Origin: Madurella fahalii
Lineage: Eukaryota; Ascomycota; Sordariomycetes; Sordariales
NCBI GenBank assembly: GCA_029876055.1
Contig: CM056875.1
Location: 6,225,001-6,289,000 of the forward strand
Direction: 5' to 3'
DNA length: 64,000 bases
The first letter of the stretch is position 1. Each line of letters opens with the position of its first letter. Positions 23,155-34,518 of the stretch are shown one piece after another. Position numbers and translations under genes: made by a program. The notes under the pieces are model-generated. The model searched no databases. It was not told where the DNA came from and worked only from the letters and a program-made list of their open reading frames with translations.

Positions 23155-24575
23155 ATGTTGGCAGCTCACCACGACCAGGAGAACCTCTTCACGCACCAGG
23201 CCGGCGCCTCCAAACAGCAGCTGCAGGCAAAGACCCCCGCTGCACGCTTCCCAAAGACGCCCTTGAAGGTGCCACTTAACGATGAGAACACAAACCACGG
23301 TTTTGGTGGAAAGAGCGTTCTGCGGACCAAGGGAAACAATGAGAATATTGCCACTGCTGGGAAGGGCGGCAATGGCGTCGGCAAGCCTGGCAAAGCCGTC
23401 TTGAGGACACCGGCAGGTGCGTACTGCCTCTGCATCGATTGATTTTTTTGCTGCTTTGAGCCTCCTATAACTGACTTTCTGCAGAGCCCCAAACTGCTCG
23501 CGCACCTCTCGGAAACAAAACGACGAACGCCAAAGCGAAGGCAACGCGGCAAACCCCCGGCGGCAAGCAGCTTGCCCGCAACTTTGAGAAGCCGAGTATC
23601 AAGCCAACTTCCACTGTCCGACCAAAGCAGGCCGGATCCCGGGCAGAATCATCAAAGCTCGAAGTGCACACAGACAAGACTCACCTCGACAAGGAGGAAG
23701 AGGTTGAGTACGCGCCACCGAGGCCGAAGGACATCCCATATGAATCTGATATATGCCCCGCCGGCCTTTTGACGTTCGAGGGATTGAAGCCTGAGAACTT
23801 GTTCAAAGGCTATTACAATTATTACTTCAACCATGTGGACGACGACGGCAAGACCCTGATGGAGCGGGAGATGGAGGAGCAGCGGCAGCGCAGTTTTGAG
23901 CGCGGCGAAGAGCAGATCCGGAGAGACATGGAAGAGTTTGACTGGAGCATCGGAGATATACCAGAGAGCAAGGACCTATTCAAGAAGAAGAGCGATGCGA
24001 CTATAGCAACCACGGCCAGTGCCGTCAAAAAAGCCGCACGCCCAGCTCTCAAGCAGCCATCGACCATCGCATCGCGGAAGGCGGCATCGGCCCTGGCAAT
24101 GCCTACCAGGGCCCCGGTCACGGCACTTGCGAAGACGAACAAGACGATTGCACCGGTGGCGACCAAAGTCCCATCTAGAGGATTTCTCTTGCCCAAGCGA
24201 AAGCCAGCACAGCCTGTGCCTCAGCCTAGCGTCTCAGCACAGAGCAGGGTGGGTGCGGTAGCGGCGTCGAGGAGCACCTTAGGCTACAGCAAGGGCCGGT
24301 CCGCATCATCGGCGGTCCAAGGGGGTAGCGAACCGGGCAACCGCCATCCTGATGCCGCTCCCAAGGCGCGCACGCTGGGGCGCTCCGTGAGCACAGCGTC
24401 CTCGGGTTCGGATGTCACCATCACACCAGCTCGCTTCGCTCAGTCATCGAAGGAACCGAAGAAGCCTGATTTTCTCTCCATCTTCGATACTGACGAGGAC
24501 GATGGCAATCTGTGCGGCGGTGTGCCACCATTCGACCATTCTGATGACGATTTCCAGCTTTCGACAGATTTCTAA
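23155..24575 (+). CDS. Conserved fungal protein, securin-like candidate (D-box, acidic C-terminus)
   Basis: Exons 23155-23416 and 23485-24575 (68-bp intron) give 450 residues in one frame. I do not know a certain name. Visible features: an N-terminal DQENLFTHQAG resembling a KEN-like degron; KTPLKVPLNDEN; a D-box-like RAPLGNKTTN right after the intron; then EEEVEYAPPRPKDIPYESD followed by GLKPENLFKGYYNYYF, which looks like the conserved core; a helical charged stretch; a basic Ser/Ala/Pro-rich region; and a very acidic end (IFDTDEDD, HSDDDF). The order KEN-like, RAPLG D-box, E-D/E-V-EY-PP resembles S. pombe securin Cut2, an inhibitor of separase that APC/C destroys at anaphase. This is inference from short motifs; a fungal-specific protein of other function is possible. 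Confidence 0.8.
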
Positions 24576-25531
24576 TGGGGCACGAAACGAACGTGTTGTT
24601 AGGGATATCATGTTGGTGTTCGTTTATGGCGTTTGGGATTACGTTTACAGAACCTGTGGGCGGGGACTTTATCTTTCACCGCCTAGATGCCGTGCCACGT
24701 TCCGTGGCTGCGGGTATTTTAAAGTGGCACCACAGAACTGACTGACACTAGTGTTCTTGCGGGAATGGAAGGCTGATTTCGAGATATTGTACCATTAAGG
24801 ATTACGGGGGGAGAGACATCCATCAACAAGGGGAAACAGCATTCGTTGAGATCTTTTTCTAAGACAAGTAATTGAACATCATTGCTTCCGATTCTGGAGA
24901 TCCGAGTCTGTGCGAAGTGACAACCATTCATGACCAGTGTATGATGTCTGGCCTTGCTGCGATTGACGCGTTGTGTGGTGATTGAGGAAAATAAAGTACC
25001 TTACATTAGCAGGAACCGCTGCAACCCCAAAAAGCTCAGGTCGCAACTCCAGCCACAACACCGCCACGCCCTTTGTGGAAAGCGCTCGGACCAGCCTGCA
25101 CGGACTGGAACGCCAGCCAGTTTCGGCTTAGCGACACAATGGCTCGTGGCTTTCACACGCCCAGGATCCTAAACTTTCAACTTCATTCCCATTCCGACGT
25201 ACGCCCAGGCGCCTCAGTTCCTCCTCGAAAACGCTTTTACCGTCACCAGGACTGGCCGAGGTTCGTCGCACATATCAATAGGAACTTTTGCTTCTATTTT
25301 TTCGCTGCCGAGCAGCAATCCCAGACTCTTTTGTGCTCGCGGCGCAGTCCCCAGCGACGCCCTCCCTCGGCTGGCGAGGGCCCGTCGCGTGGACGGCACT
25401 TCGCGCGTAATTCTGCCGTCGCATCGCACACTCGGCCCATCGACACTCCTGCATGGTGTCTCTCAACATTGGCAACACCAGGTATGATGGTTGGAGGACG
25501 GAGGAAGCGGTAATAGTCACCCCTTCTCGCC
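24576..25531. promoter_or_regulatory. SET1 upstream region with overlapping uORF
   Basis: About 950 bp between the securin-like stop and the SET1 start. No separate gene is recognised. An ATG at 25453 opens a 105-codon frame that crosses the SET1 start codon in a different frame (see findings), and another ATG at 25139 opens a frame to 25513. Confidence 0.5.
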
Positions 25532-28500
25532 ATGACCCGCCCTGCTGGTGCGGGCTTCGCCCAGTTCTTCCCTGCCGCGCCGCGAGCCGCGAGGGACAGG
25601 GCAATGGAGCGCGAGAGGGCAAAAATAAAGGCACACGAGTCCACGTCTTCGCAGGCCGCCGACGCCAATGGCCGCCATGTCCCGTTGGAGCCTTCGGCTT
25701 TTTCCCGAACAGACGATGTGCTCGCCGCCGGCCTCGCATCGAGATCGCACTCGAATGGAACCGGTCCTGATGCCGCGCACCCTTCGACAGACGATACCGA
25801 GTCGCTGAGCGGGGACACGCTCAATGTTGGCGGATCGGCCAGCTCTCATGGCAGCTCAAATTCCTCCGTCTTTAGTGCTCCCACGCGACCGAGCGCCTCG
25901 GCCGCCGTGCGAATCTCGAGCAGCCAGCTCACCCCTCCTACCACCATCGGCTCCCCGTCCTCATGTCTCTCTACAGCCGCTCCTGCCAAGGCACAGTCGA
26001 CCACTCCCCGCCCCGCCGACCCAATAGACGGGCCCGTCCCGATAACCAACGGATCTGTCCATGCCACTACGGCCTCTCTGTCCGGCGTCGCCAAACGCGT
26101 GCCTGCCCGAGACCCGTCTCGCTCGATCCTATGCATCAAGTGCACATATGACCCCGTCCTGGACGCTTCGCTTTCGAGCTCCGAGAAGAGAAAGGCAAAA
26201 CCGATATACAAGGAGTACGGCTTGGTATGTGCACCTAATACACACTTACACTGAGGGGGGAGCGTCATCTTGATTGTGAATCTGATTGGCTAATTCTGCG
26301 CGTAGGAGAACCAAGATGACGCTCCTCCCTCAGACCCTCGCCTGGCGAAGGGCGGGAGGTTAAACTACATCAATGTCGACTTCCACCTTCCCAAGGCTCG
26401 GTTACGACATGCGCCTTACAACCTGAAGCCGTACAAGTATGACCCAAAGACGTCCTGCGGACCCGGGCCTCCCACCCAGATCGTGGTCACCGGCTTCAAT
26501 CCCTTGACCGCCTTCTCCAAGGTGACGACCGTGTTCGCCTCGTTCGGTGACATTGCCGAGAGCAGCAACAAGATGCACCCGGAGACTGGGAGCTACCTTG
26601 GGTTTGCCACATTTCGCTATAGGGACTCGAAACCGAGTCGCTCACGCCCCGTCCCCGTCACTGCTGCCGATGCGGCAAAGCGCGCCATCCGAGCAATGCA
26701 CGGGAAGAGAATCGAGGCCAACACGGTCCGCGTCGAGTACGATGCTGAGGGCAGGAAGAGCTCCCGCATGCTCGAAGAGGTGCTGAAGAAAGAATCAGCG
26801 CAGGCAGCCGGCACACCCAAAATTCCAACAGGCCCAAGATCCAAAGAGATCGTCCCAGGCCCCCCCCGACCGCCCCCAAAGGCCCGGCGGCACACCGAAG
26901 CGTCGCGACTCTCCAGGGAGCCTGGATGCCGAAGCCTAAACCTGATTCTGTTATCGAGGCTGAACCCATCGCGCCGCAGCTCAAGAGCGAACCATACATT
27001 TTCGTTGCGCATGAGTATGTCCCCGTCATGCCCACCACGGTGGCCCACATGAAGAGGCGTCTGAAGACGTACATGTTCGAGGACGTCCGGGCGGACAAAA
27101 CTGGATACTACATTATCTTTCGCGATTCGGGCTACGGTCGCGCAGAGGCAGAGCGATGTTACAGAGCCGCGGACCGCACCGCCTTCTTTACCTACACCAT
27201 GGTCATGGACCTTCGCCTGTATGGGGCCGCTGGGAAGGGTTCGCGCACGTCTGACGCGCGGCGGCGTAGCCGCACACCGGATCGAAGACGGGTGGATGAC
27301 AGCCGTCCACACCGCGAACATGACCGGAGCAGGCGCGACGACGACCGATTGAAGCGCGAGGAGCAGGACCGGCGTAGACGGGAAGAGGAGGCAGACCTTG
27401 AAGAGGAAAAGAGGCAGAGGGCAAAGAACTTCGACCCGGTGCTGGAAGCGACTGATGTGGTGCTCCGAGAGATGAAGGAGCAGTTGATCAAGCACATCCG
27501 AACCAAAATCGCAGCCCCAGCGCTGTTTGAGTACCTCAACCCTGTCAACCACATTGCCAGACGGCAAAGACTCAACATCGAAGACCCTCACAGCGCCAGG
27601 CTTCCTCCGATTGTCCTAGACGACTCGGAATACAGATCCCCGGTCGGCACCCCGAACTCCAGGGCGGATCCCATAGAAAGACGAACTGCTCGCCTCGATG
27701 TGTCGGCGCTGCCCCGTATCCGCAGAGTCAAGAACGCCGGACTGAACGCGCGCAAGCATGGATTCAACGATCCGTTTGCGCGCAATCGTCAGCCCGCCAG
27801 ACGCAGCGCGTTCCGGTCTCTCCACTACCGACTCAGAACCGATAGCGACGATGAGTCCGAGGATGAAACCGAGAATAGGGCGTCGCTCGGAAGAGACACA
27901 GAAGAGCCCGAGTCTCGACCTCGAAGCCGTATGAGCACAGACGACGAGGCGACCAAGGACGACTACGCATCTTGGGGCCCCGGTGATGATGATTCCATGA
28001 CGGAGGCAAGTTTCGCCCTCAATGATGGGTCCCTATTGCCAAAGAAGAGGAAGCTGGATCTTCAGGTGGAGACGGCCATCAAGCGGCAGAAGAAGACGGA
28101 TGAGGAGCTCTTCGGCGTGACTATTGATCGGATTGAGACCGAGTTCCCGTCTAGAGAGCCCTCGCCAGAAGACATTGTTCTTCCCGACGCTGAGCCAGCC
28201 GAGGAAAAGGACACGGACAGTTCCCGGATGCCCACGCCTCTACCGCCGGGAGTGAAAGCCAAGAAGAAGGCTCCGAAGGCGAAGAAGAAGTCGAAGAAGC
28301 AGCTATTCGAAGAAAGAGAAGCCCTCAAACGGCAGCAGCAGGAGATATCCGAGAAGGAAGCACTGCAAGCCGAAGACGATCACGAAGCCAAGCCGACGCC
28401 GGACGGCGATCTCGAGCCGAAGATAGCGAAGGCGGAGGAGGATGCGGGTGCGGGTGCGGATGATGGCAAGCCGGATCTAGATGAGAATCTGTATCCACCA

Positions 28501-29585
28501 GAGAAGGTTTCGGCTCTCGAGCTTCCTCGGGATTTCAGTCTCGATGTGCTGGCCTTGCAGGAGTTGGCGCTCGGGGACGACGACCAGCCAGATATCGACA
28601 AGCTTCGTAAGAGGTTCGGCCCTGGCACGATGGACGATCCTGAGCTCTGGTTGTGGAGACGAGATCGCATTCGAGAACTGAACTCGGCCGACGGGACTGC
28701 CAGAAACCCGGTGTCCATCGGGGGCTACTATGTCCCGAACTCGACCGGCTGCGCCAGAACCCAAGGTGTCAAAAAGATTCTCAACTCGGAAAAGTCCAAG
28801 TACCTGCCGCACCACATCAAGGTCAAGAAGGCCAGGGAGGAGCGTCAGGCGCAGACGGGGAAGAACGCCAAAGACGCGGCTGCTGTTGCTGCCGAAGCCG
28901 CCAGGCTGGCTGCTGAGAGTCTGGTGGCCAAGGGCAACTCGCGTGCCAATCGTGCCAACAACCGTCGCTTCGTTGCTGATCTCAACGATCAGAGGAAGAC
29001 GCTCGGCCAGGATTCGGATGTCTTGAGGTTCAACCAGCTCAAGAAACGGAAGAAGCCGGTCAAGTTTGCGCGGTCGGCCATCCACAACTGGGGCTTGTAT
29101 GCCATGGAGAACATACCCAAGGACGACATGATCATTGAGTACGTCGGGGAGGAGGTCCGGCAGCAGATTGCCGAGATCCGCGAGAACAGGTACCTCAAGA
29201 GCGGCATCGGCAGCAGTTACCTTTTCCGCATCGATGACAACACGGTGATTGACGCGACCAAGAAGGGCGGCATCGCGAGGTTCATCAACCACAGCTGCAT
29301 GCCCAACTGCACGGCGAAGATTATCAAGGTGGAGGGCAGCAAGCGCATTGTCATTTATGCCCTCCGGGACATTGCGCAGAGTGAGTTTATGAATCTTTTT
29401 TCATTTTATTTTCTTTCCATTTCTGTTAGCACTGGCTGGCGTGACCAAATTACGAGGCTAACATGGTGGATCGTACCACAGACGAGGAGTTGACGTACGA
29501 CTACAAGTTTGAGCGTGAGCTCGGCAGCACGGACCGGATACCCTGCCTGTGCGGGACGGCAGCGTGCAAGGGCTTCCTCAATTAA
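25532..29585 (+). CDS. SET1: SET1, histone H3 lysine-4 methyltransferase of COMPASS (apparent 1-nt frameshift)
   Basis: Catalytic subunit of COMPASS, methylating H3K4 on chromatin. Exons 25532-26224, 26306-29380 and 29482-29585; introns 26225-26305 and 29381-29481. Domains in order: [14 protein letters not shown] start, Ser/Thr-rich N-terminus, a first RRM near residue 289 ([16 protein letters not shown]), a second RNA-binding block ([18 protein letters not shown]), a long charged, acidic linker, the N-SET region, the SET domain from about residue 1150 ([40 protein letters not shown]) and the post-[16 protein letters not shown]. The frame changes at the C8 run 26860-26867 (about residue 418): one base is missing relative to a continuous frame. 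With that base counted the model has 1290 codons plus stop. An inverted repeat spans the end of intron 1 (separate entry). Confidence 0.94.
26251..26333 (+). repeat. 22-bp inverted repeat enclosing the 3' splice site of SET1 intron 1
   Basis: Left arm 26251-26272 (CTGAGGGGGGAGCGTCATCT and TG) lies in the intron; right arm 26312-26333 lies at the start of exon 2. The arms are complementary over 22 positions with a single G/T difference that would be a G-U wobble in RNA. The 39-base loop contains the likely branch region (GGCTAATTC) and the CGTAG acceptor at 26301-26305. The right arm encodes QDDAPPS of SET1. Confidence 0.9.
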
Positions 29586-31125
29586 TAATACCAGCCGCCT
29601 TCTTAATGACCTGGGGAAAACCGGTTGGGTTGCGGGTGTCAGTGCGGTTGGTTTATGGTTGGCTGGCCGGTGATGAATGGGAAGAGGACCGGCGATGGGC
29701 TAAGTTAAGGGGAACCAGTTAAGCCTACCTTAGACAGGTAGGCGGGGGTTTCAATACGGAGGGAGCCTGGTAGGTGGCCCCAATGAGTATTATATTGGAG
29801 CATTGCGAAGCGAATTCATGGTCTTCTTTTTTTTTTCTCTCCACCAAAGAGTTATGGGTTTGACGTGGTGAACGAGTTGGTGTTGCGGTGTTGCGTCGGA
29901 GGAACTAGGAGATCTCTTCGCATCGCGTTGTACTGTACATATATTATTATACGGGCCGGTGTTTGGAATGCGGGACCCTGGAGGAGAGATCGTTGAGATT
30001 TGTCTCGTCATTGGAAGGTGGCTGGAAGGAAAGGTCGTCGAGTTCATCTTGTCTGGTTATATGTAGCTACTTTTCTCGATTCGCCTGGAGGAGTCGGCAT
30101 CTATTGCGATGAGAAGGGGGAATAGAGGTGTGATTCTGTGCATATTTCATGGGACTGAAGTCGTAGTTAACTGCATCGATTAACAGAGCGATAGGAGGGG
30201 TGTCCTAGTTGGCTATCACAGAGACCCTCATCCCCTTCCATCTACTAGATGAATGGGATTTGGAATATGAGCTGTCGAGCAACCATTTAGCAAGGTCTTC
30301 TCTCGTTCAGCATCCATTGTTATTGCACCCGGGACGAGCTGGCCAAGGGAAAGGCCAGCAGGCCATATTTTTAGTACGAGTACTATGATTACAAAATTAC
30401 TTTGGAACATACGACTTCGGCTTCAATGGCCTTACTGTTGCAGTTACACAGTATATCGTCAGTACACATAGACTGCGTGGGCGGGTCGCGACCCGGAATT
30501 TCTCACTTCGGGTTCAGACTTGCAACCAACTGAGCGGCGCGGACGCGGCTCCTTTCTGACGGCAGCATTGTTGCCTCCTTCACACCCAGCGATGCCTAAA
30601 CGGGACCCGGGTACCAAGAAGACACGCAAACAAGCCTACCCCTCAACTGGACTTGGGAGACGCGACGATCTTGGTCATTTGGTTGTGCAAACCGGAATTG
30701 CCGCCACAAGCGTGGAACGTGCGAGAGCTAGCACGGCTACATAGTAGGTTACACGAGGGCCGTCTTGAATGCAGGTGGGATTGCGGCCGCGATTGAAGGC
30801 GCGGCCGTCGCTTGTCGACCTGTTGGTTAGCAGCAGCAGTAGCAGCAGCAGGAGCAGCAGCACCAGCCGCCAGCCGCAAGCAGGCACACCTGCCACTGCA
30901 TCATCGCCTCCACTATTATCGGCAAGCACCGCCCCGGGATCCGACCTCGAGCTTGCCCCGGGTGCGGCCATCCTCGAACAAGCTGCAAACCTCCCTCTTC
31001 CACAGTCGCCAGAAACACCACGCCTCTCCGCATCAGCCCCGCCATCGTCGACACCGTTGCCGAACATCCCCAAAGTTGTCATTACTTCCGCACCCGCGCC
31101 CACTGCAATCACCTCGTCGCCCAGC
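29586..31125. other. SET1 3' flank and VMA1 upstream region
   Basis: About 1.5 kb. No separate gene is recognised. From 30769 an in-frame ATG opens a Ser/Pro/Ala-rich frame that runs without a stop into the VMA1 start, and the region includes CAG/CAGCAG-like repeats near 30831-30870. Confidence 0.5.
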
Positions 31126-33554
31126 ATGGCCCCTGTAAGCTTCCTCGGTGCCCACCCGCACTCCGCATGCCTCGAGCTTGGATGCGCCATCACTACCACT
31201 ACCACCACCACCACCATACCCCACCACCGCTACTATGATGCGCTGACGCAGCCTCGATCCAGTCGCAGACAGGCGGCGATAAGGATGTCGTCCACAAAGG
31301 TATGCGCAGCTCCCTGCCACTTCCCCTTCGTTGTATTTGCCTGCTAACGGCCCCCCCCCCCCCGCGCAGGCAAGGTCTACTCGATCTCCGGGTTAGTCCC
31401 AACCAAGCCCGCGGCTACGCAAACCACTTTGCTCGCAATCGCTAATAGCGCGACTCCAGACCCGTCGTCGTTTCCGAGAACATGATCGGTGTTGCTATGT
31501 ATGAGTTGGTACGGGCCCGGTTCTGCCTTGACCGCAGGAGGGTGCTCTAGCTAAGCCCCGGAACAGGTGAAAGTCGGCCATGACCAGCTCGTTGGCGAGG
31601 TCATTCGCATCAATGGCGACCAAGCAACCATCCAGGTGTACGAGGAGACAGGTACGGCCCCTGCAGGCATAGTGAGGAAGCGCCTCCCTGGCAGCTAACG
31701 ACATGTCCCACAGCCGGTGTGAGGGTTGGCGACCCTGTACTGCGGACCGGCAAGCCTCTGTCCGTAGAACTAGGGCCCGGCCTTCTTAACAACATCTACG
31801 ACGGTATCCAGCGCCCCCTCGAAAAGATCTCAGGCATCGCGAAGAGCATCTACATCCCTCGAGGCATCGCCGTGCCAGCGTTGGACCGAACCAAGAAGTG
31901 GGATTTCACCCCGACCATGAAAGTCGGCGACCACATCTCGGGCGGCGATGTTTGGGGCACAGTCTTTGAGAACTCGTTCATCTCAGTGCACAAGATCATG
32001 CTCCCTCCAAGGGCCCGAGGTACTATCACTCGGATCGCCGACAAGGGCAGCTACACGGTGGACGAGAAGATCCTCGAGGTCGAGTTCGACGGCAAGAGGA
32101 CCGAGTACGGCATGATGCAGACCTGGCCTGTCCGCGCGCCGCGCCCGACAACCGAGAAACACTCGGCTGACAAGCCGTTCCTTGTCGGCCAGCGCGTGCT
32201 CGATGCCCTCTTCCCTTCAGTCCAGGGCGGAACGGTTGCCATTCCGGGTGCTTTTGGTTGTGGTAAGACTGTCATTAGCCAGTCCGTCTCTAAATTCTCC
32301 AACAGTGACGTGATTGTCTACGTCGGATGGTATGTAAATCCAGGTCTATTTGCCCCCTTTTTACGGACCTTTCGGGTTTTACGGATAAAGGGATGGCTCC
32401 CGATACAGAGCCTTGCCTCCAGATTCCCGAGGCTTCGTGGATGCAAGCATACAGCTGACATTCGTGGACAGCGGCGAGCGCGGTAACGAGATGGCCGAAG
32501 TCTTGAAGGACTTTCCGGAGCTCACCATTGAAGTGGACGGCCGCGAGGAGCCCATTATGAAGCGCACGACGCTCATCGCCAACACCTCTAACATGCCTGT
32601 CGCTGCGCGCGAGGCCTCCATTTACACGGGGATTACGGTTGCAGAGTACTTTAGAGATCAAGGCATGAACGTCGCCATGATGGCCGACTCGTCGTCCCGC
32701 TGGGCCGAAGCACTGAGAGAACTTTCCGGCCGTCTAGGAGAGATGCCTGCTGACCAAGGTTTCCCCGCCTATCTCTCCGCCAAGCTGGCCTCCTTCTACG
32801 AACGCGCCGGCAAGGTCCAGACACTCGGCAGCCCTGCCCGCGAAGGCAGTGTCAGCATCGTCGGTGCCGTGTCGCCGCCCGGTGGTGACTTCTCCGATCC
32901 CGTCACGTCGGCCACGCTAGGTATCGTGCAGGTGTTTTGGGGTCTGGACAAGAAGCTCGCCCAGCGCAAGCACTTCCCCTCCATCAACACGTCGCTCAGC
33001 TACAGCAAGTACACCATGATCCTAGACAAGTGGTACGAGAAGGAGTACCCCGATTTTCCCCGGCTGCGCGACCGCATCCGCCAGCTCCTTTCCGACAGCG
33101 AGGAGCTGGACCAGGTGGTGCAGCTCGTCGGCAAGTCGGCGTTGTCGGACCCCGACAAGATCACGCTGGACATGGCGATGCTCATCAAGGAGGACTTTTT
33201 GCAGCAGAACGGCTACTCGGATTACGACCAGTTCTGCCCCATCTGGAAGACGGAGTGGATGATGAAGCTCATGATGGGCTTCCATGACGAGGCGCAAAAG
33301 GCCATCGCTCAGGGCCAGAGCTGGGCCAAGGTGCGTGACGCGACGCAGGAGCTGCAGGCCCAGCTGCGGAGTCTCAAGTTTGAGGTGCCAAGTGAGGGAC
33401 AGGAGAAGATCTGCAAGAAGGTTCGTCACGTTGGCCCCATTTGTCTCTCCTTTTATTTTACGGTGATAACGTAGCTAACGATGGCTGATCTCTACAGTAT
33501 GAGGCAATACAACAAGCTATGCTGGACAAGTTTGCATCTGTTATTGACGAGTAG
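31126..33554 (+). CDS. VMA1: V-type ATPase catalytic subunit A
   Basis: ATP-hydrolysing subunit of the V1 sector, acidifying vacuoles and secretory compartments. Eight exons: 31126-31134, 31263-31299, 31370-31391, 31460-31508, 31567-31651, 31714-32329, 32472-33420, 33498-33554. They give 607 residues, the length I expect for Neurospora VMA-1. The 5' part is cut into tiny exons (9, 37, 22, 49, 85 bp), but every junction keeps phase and yields [20 protein letters not shown], then [20 protein letters not shown]. Walker A is [18 protein letters not shown]-like [15 protein letters not shown] and the C-terminal [18 protein letters not shown] are intact. There is no intein, unlike yeast VMA1. Intron 31300-31369 ends in a 13-base C run before the acceptor. 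The exact acceptor of the first intron (31262 or a few bases later) is the least certain point. Confidence 0.94.
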
Positions 33555-34518
33555 AAAGAGTTTGAAGAGGAGTAGCCAAACTACGGCCTTCTCTTGTGGT
33601 TTGCATGCATGCTGCGCAGCGTGTCTCTCTGTCAATTTAGCTGACGGTTTGACGGATGGTCTTCCTCCCTCCTCGGCTTTGTATGTATGTATGTATGTGA
33701 TGCTACATTCGGGAACGGGGGCAACCATTTTACATAGAATCCATTTTTGGGGGTTTTCTCTTTTCTTCGCCGAGCGAGTCGGGGGGGGGGGGGGGTTCTC
33801 CATGCGTTCGTTCTCCAATCCACCTACCAATCAAACACAAAACATCTGAAATTGCATTGTGAAGTGGAAATTGCTGGTTTGGTGAAGTAGGAGGAATCAT
33901 CATCGTCATGAAGTTGGTTGAGTGTTTGTATCCATGGGCACCTAGGCTGTTTCGAGGCAATAAGGGTGAACATATTCAGAACTCGAGCCTTTGTTAAGAA
34001 AATTCTAATTCTTGCATGTTCATTCATAACAATCGTCTAGGTCATTATCATTACTCCCACACAACGCTGGTCCCAAATTTGTTGATTCCCCCGGCCCTTC
34101 CAGAACACAACCCATTTAACCCATCCGTTGATTCATTGCCCGACCTGCACCAGCCCCCTTTTAGCGGCCTCCCATAAACCCCACATCTCCCTCCTAAATG
34201 ACGACAAGCCCCATTCAACATCTCATTATAGAACAGCTGACTTTTGCTCCAACGCTCAAACTCGTCGACGAAATCTATCCCAACCAACAACAGGGGTATC
34301 ATATCGAAACCAGCGGCGAGGCGGTTAATATGCGTGCGTGCGTGCGCGCATGTATGTACTTCCGCAAAGAAACAGATGTACGGGTCCCGCGGGGTTTGAC
34401 ATCGTAACGAATCAGGCCGGCTCCTGGGGGGTTTCGAATCGGTTCCAGAGGCCCCTTCGGTAGACATCCCACCCGTAATTCAAACGTCCCGTAACGCTTG
34501 ATGAAGCGGGGTGCTTTT
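33555..34518. other. Convergent 3' intergenic region after VMA1
   Basis: About 960 bp between two converging stops. It includes a 15-base G run at 33781-33795 and short TATG repeats near 33679-33697. No gene is recognised. Confidence 0.6.
33781..33795. repeat. 15-base G run
   Basis: Homopolymer G tract in the VMA1 3' flank. Confidence 0.9.

Noticed and set aside
30599..30744. Short basic frame MPKRDPGTKKTRKQ upstream of VMA1
   Set aside because: Short, no conservation I recognise and no splice link; treated as intergenic.
32330..32471. Possible intein in VMA1, as in budding yeast
   Set aside because: The 142-bp interruption after YVG is a normal intron; spliced VMA1 is 607 residues with no intein.
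34420..34470. tRNA-like TTTCGAATCGG
   Set aside because: No acceptor stem or cloverleaf could be built around it; no convincing tRNA found in the window.
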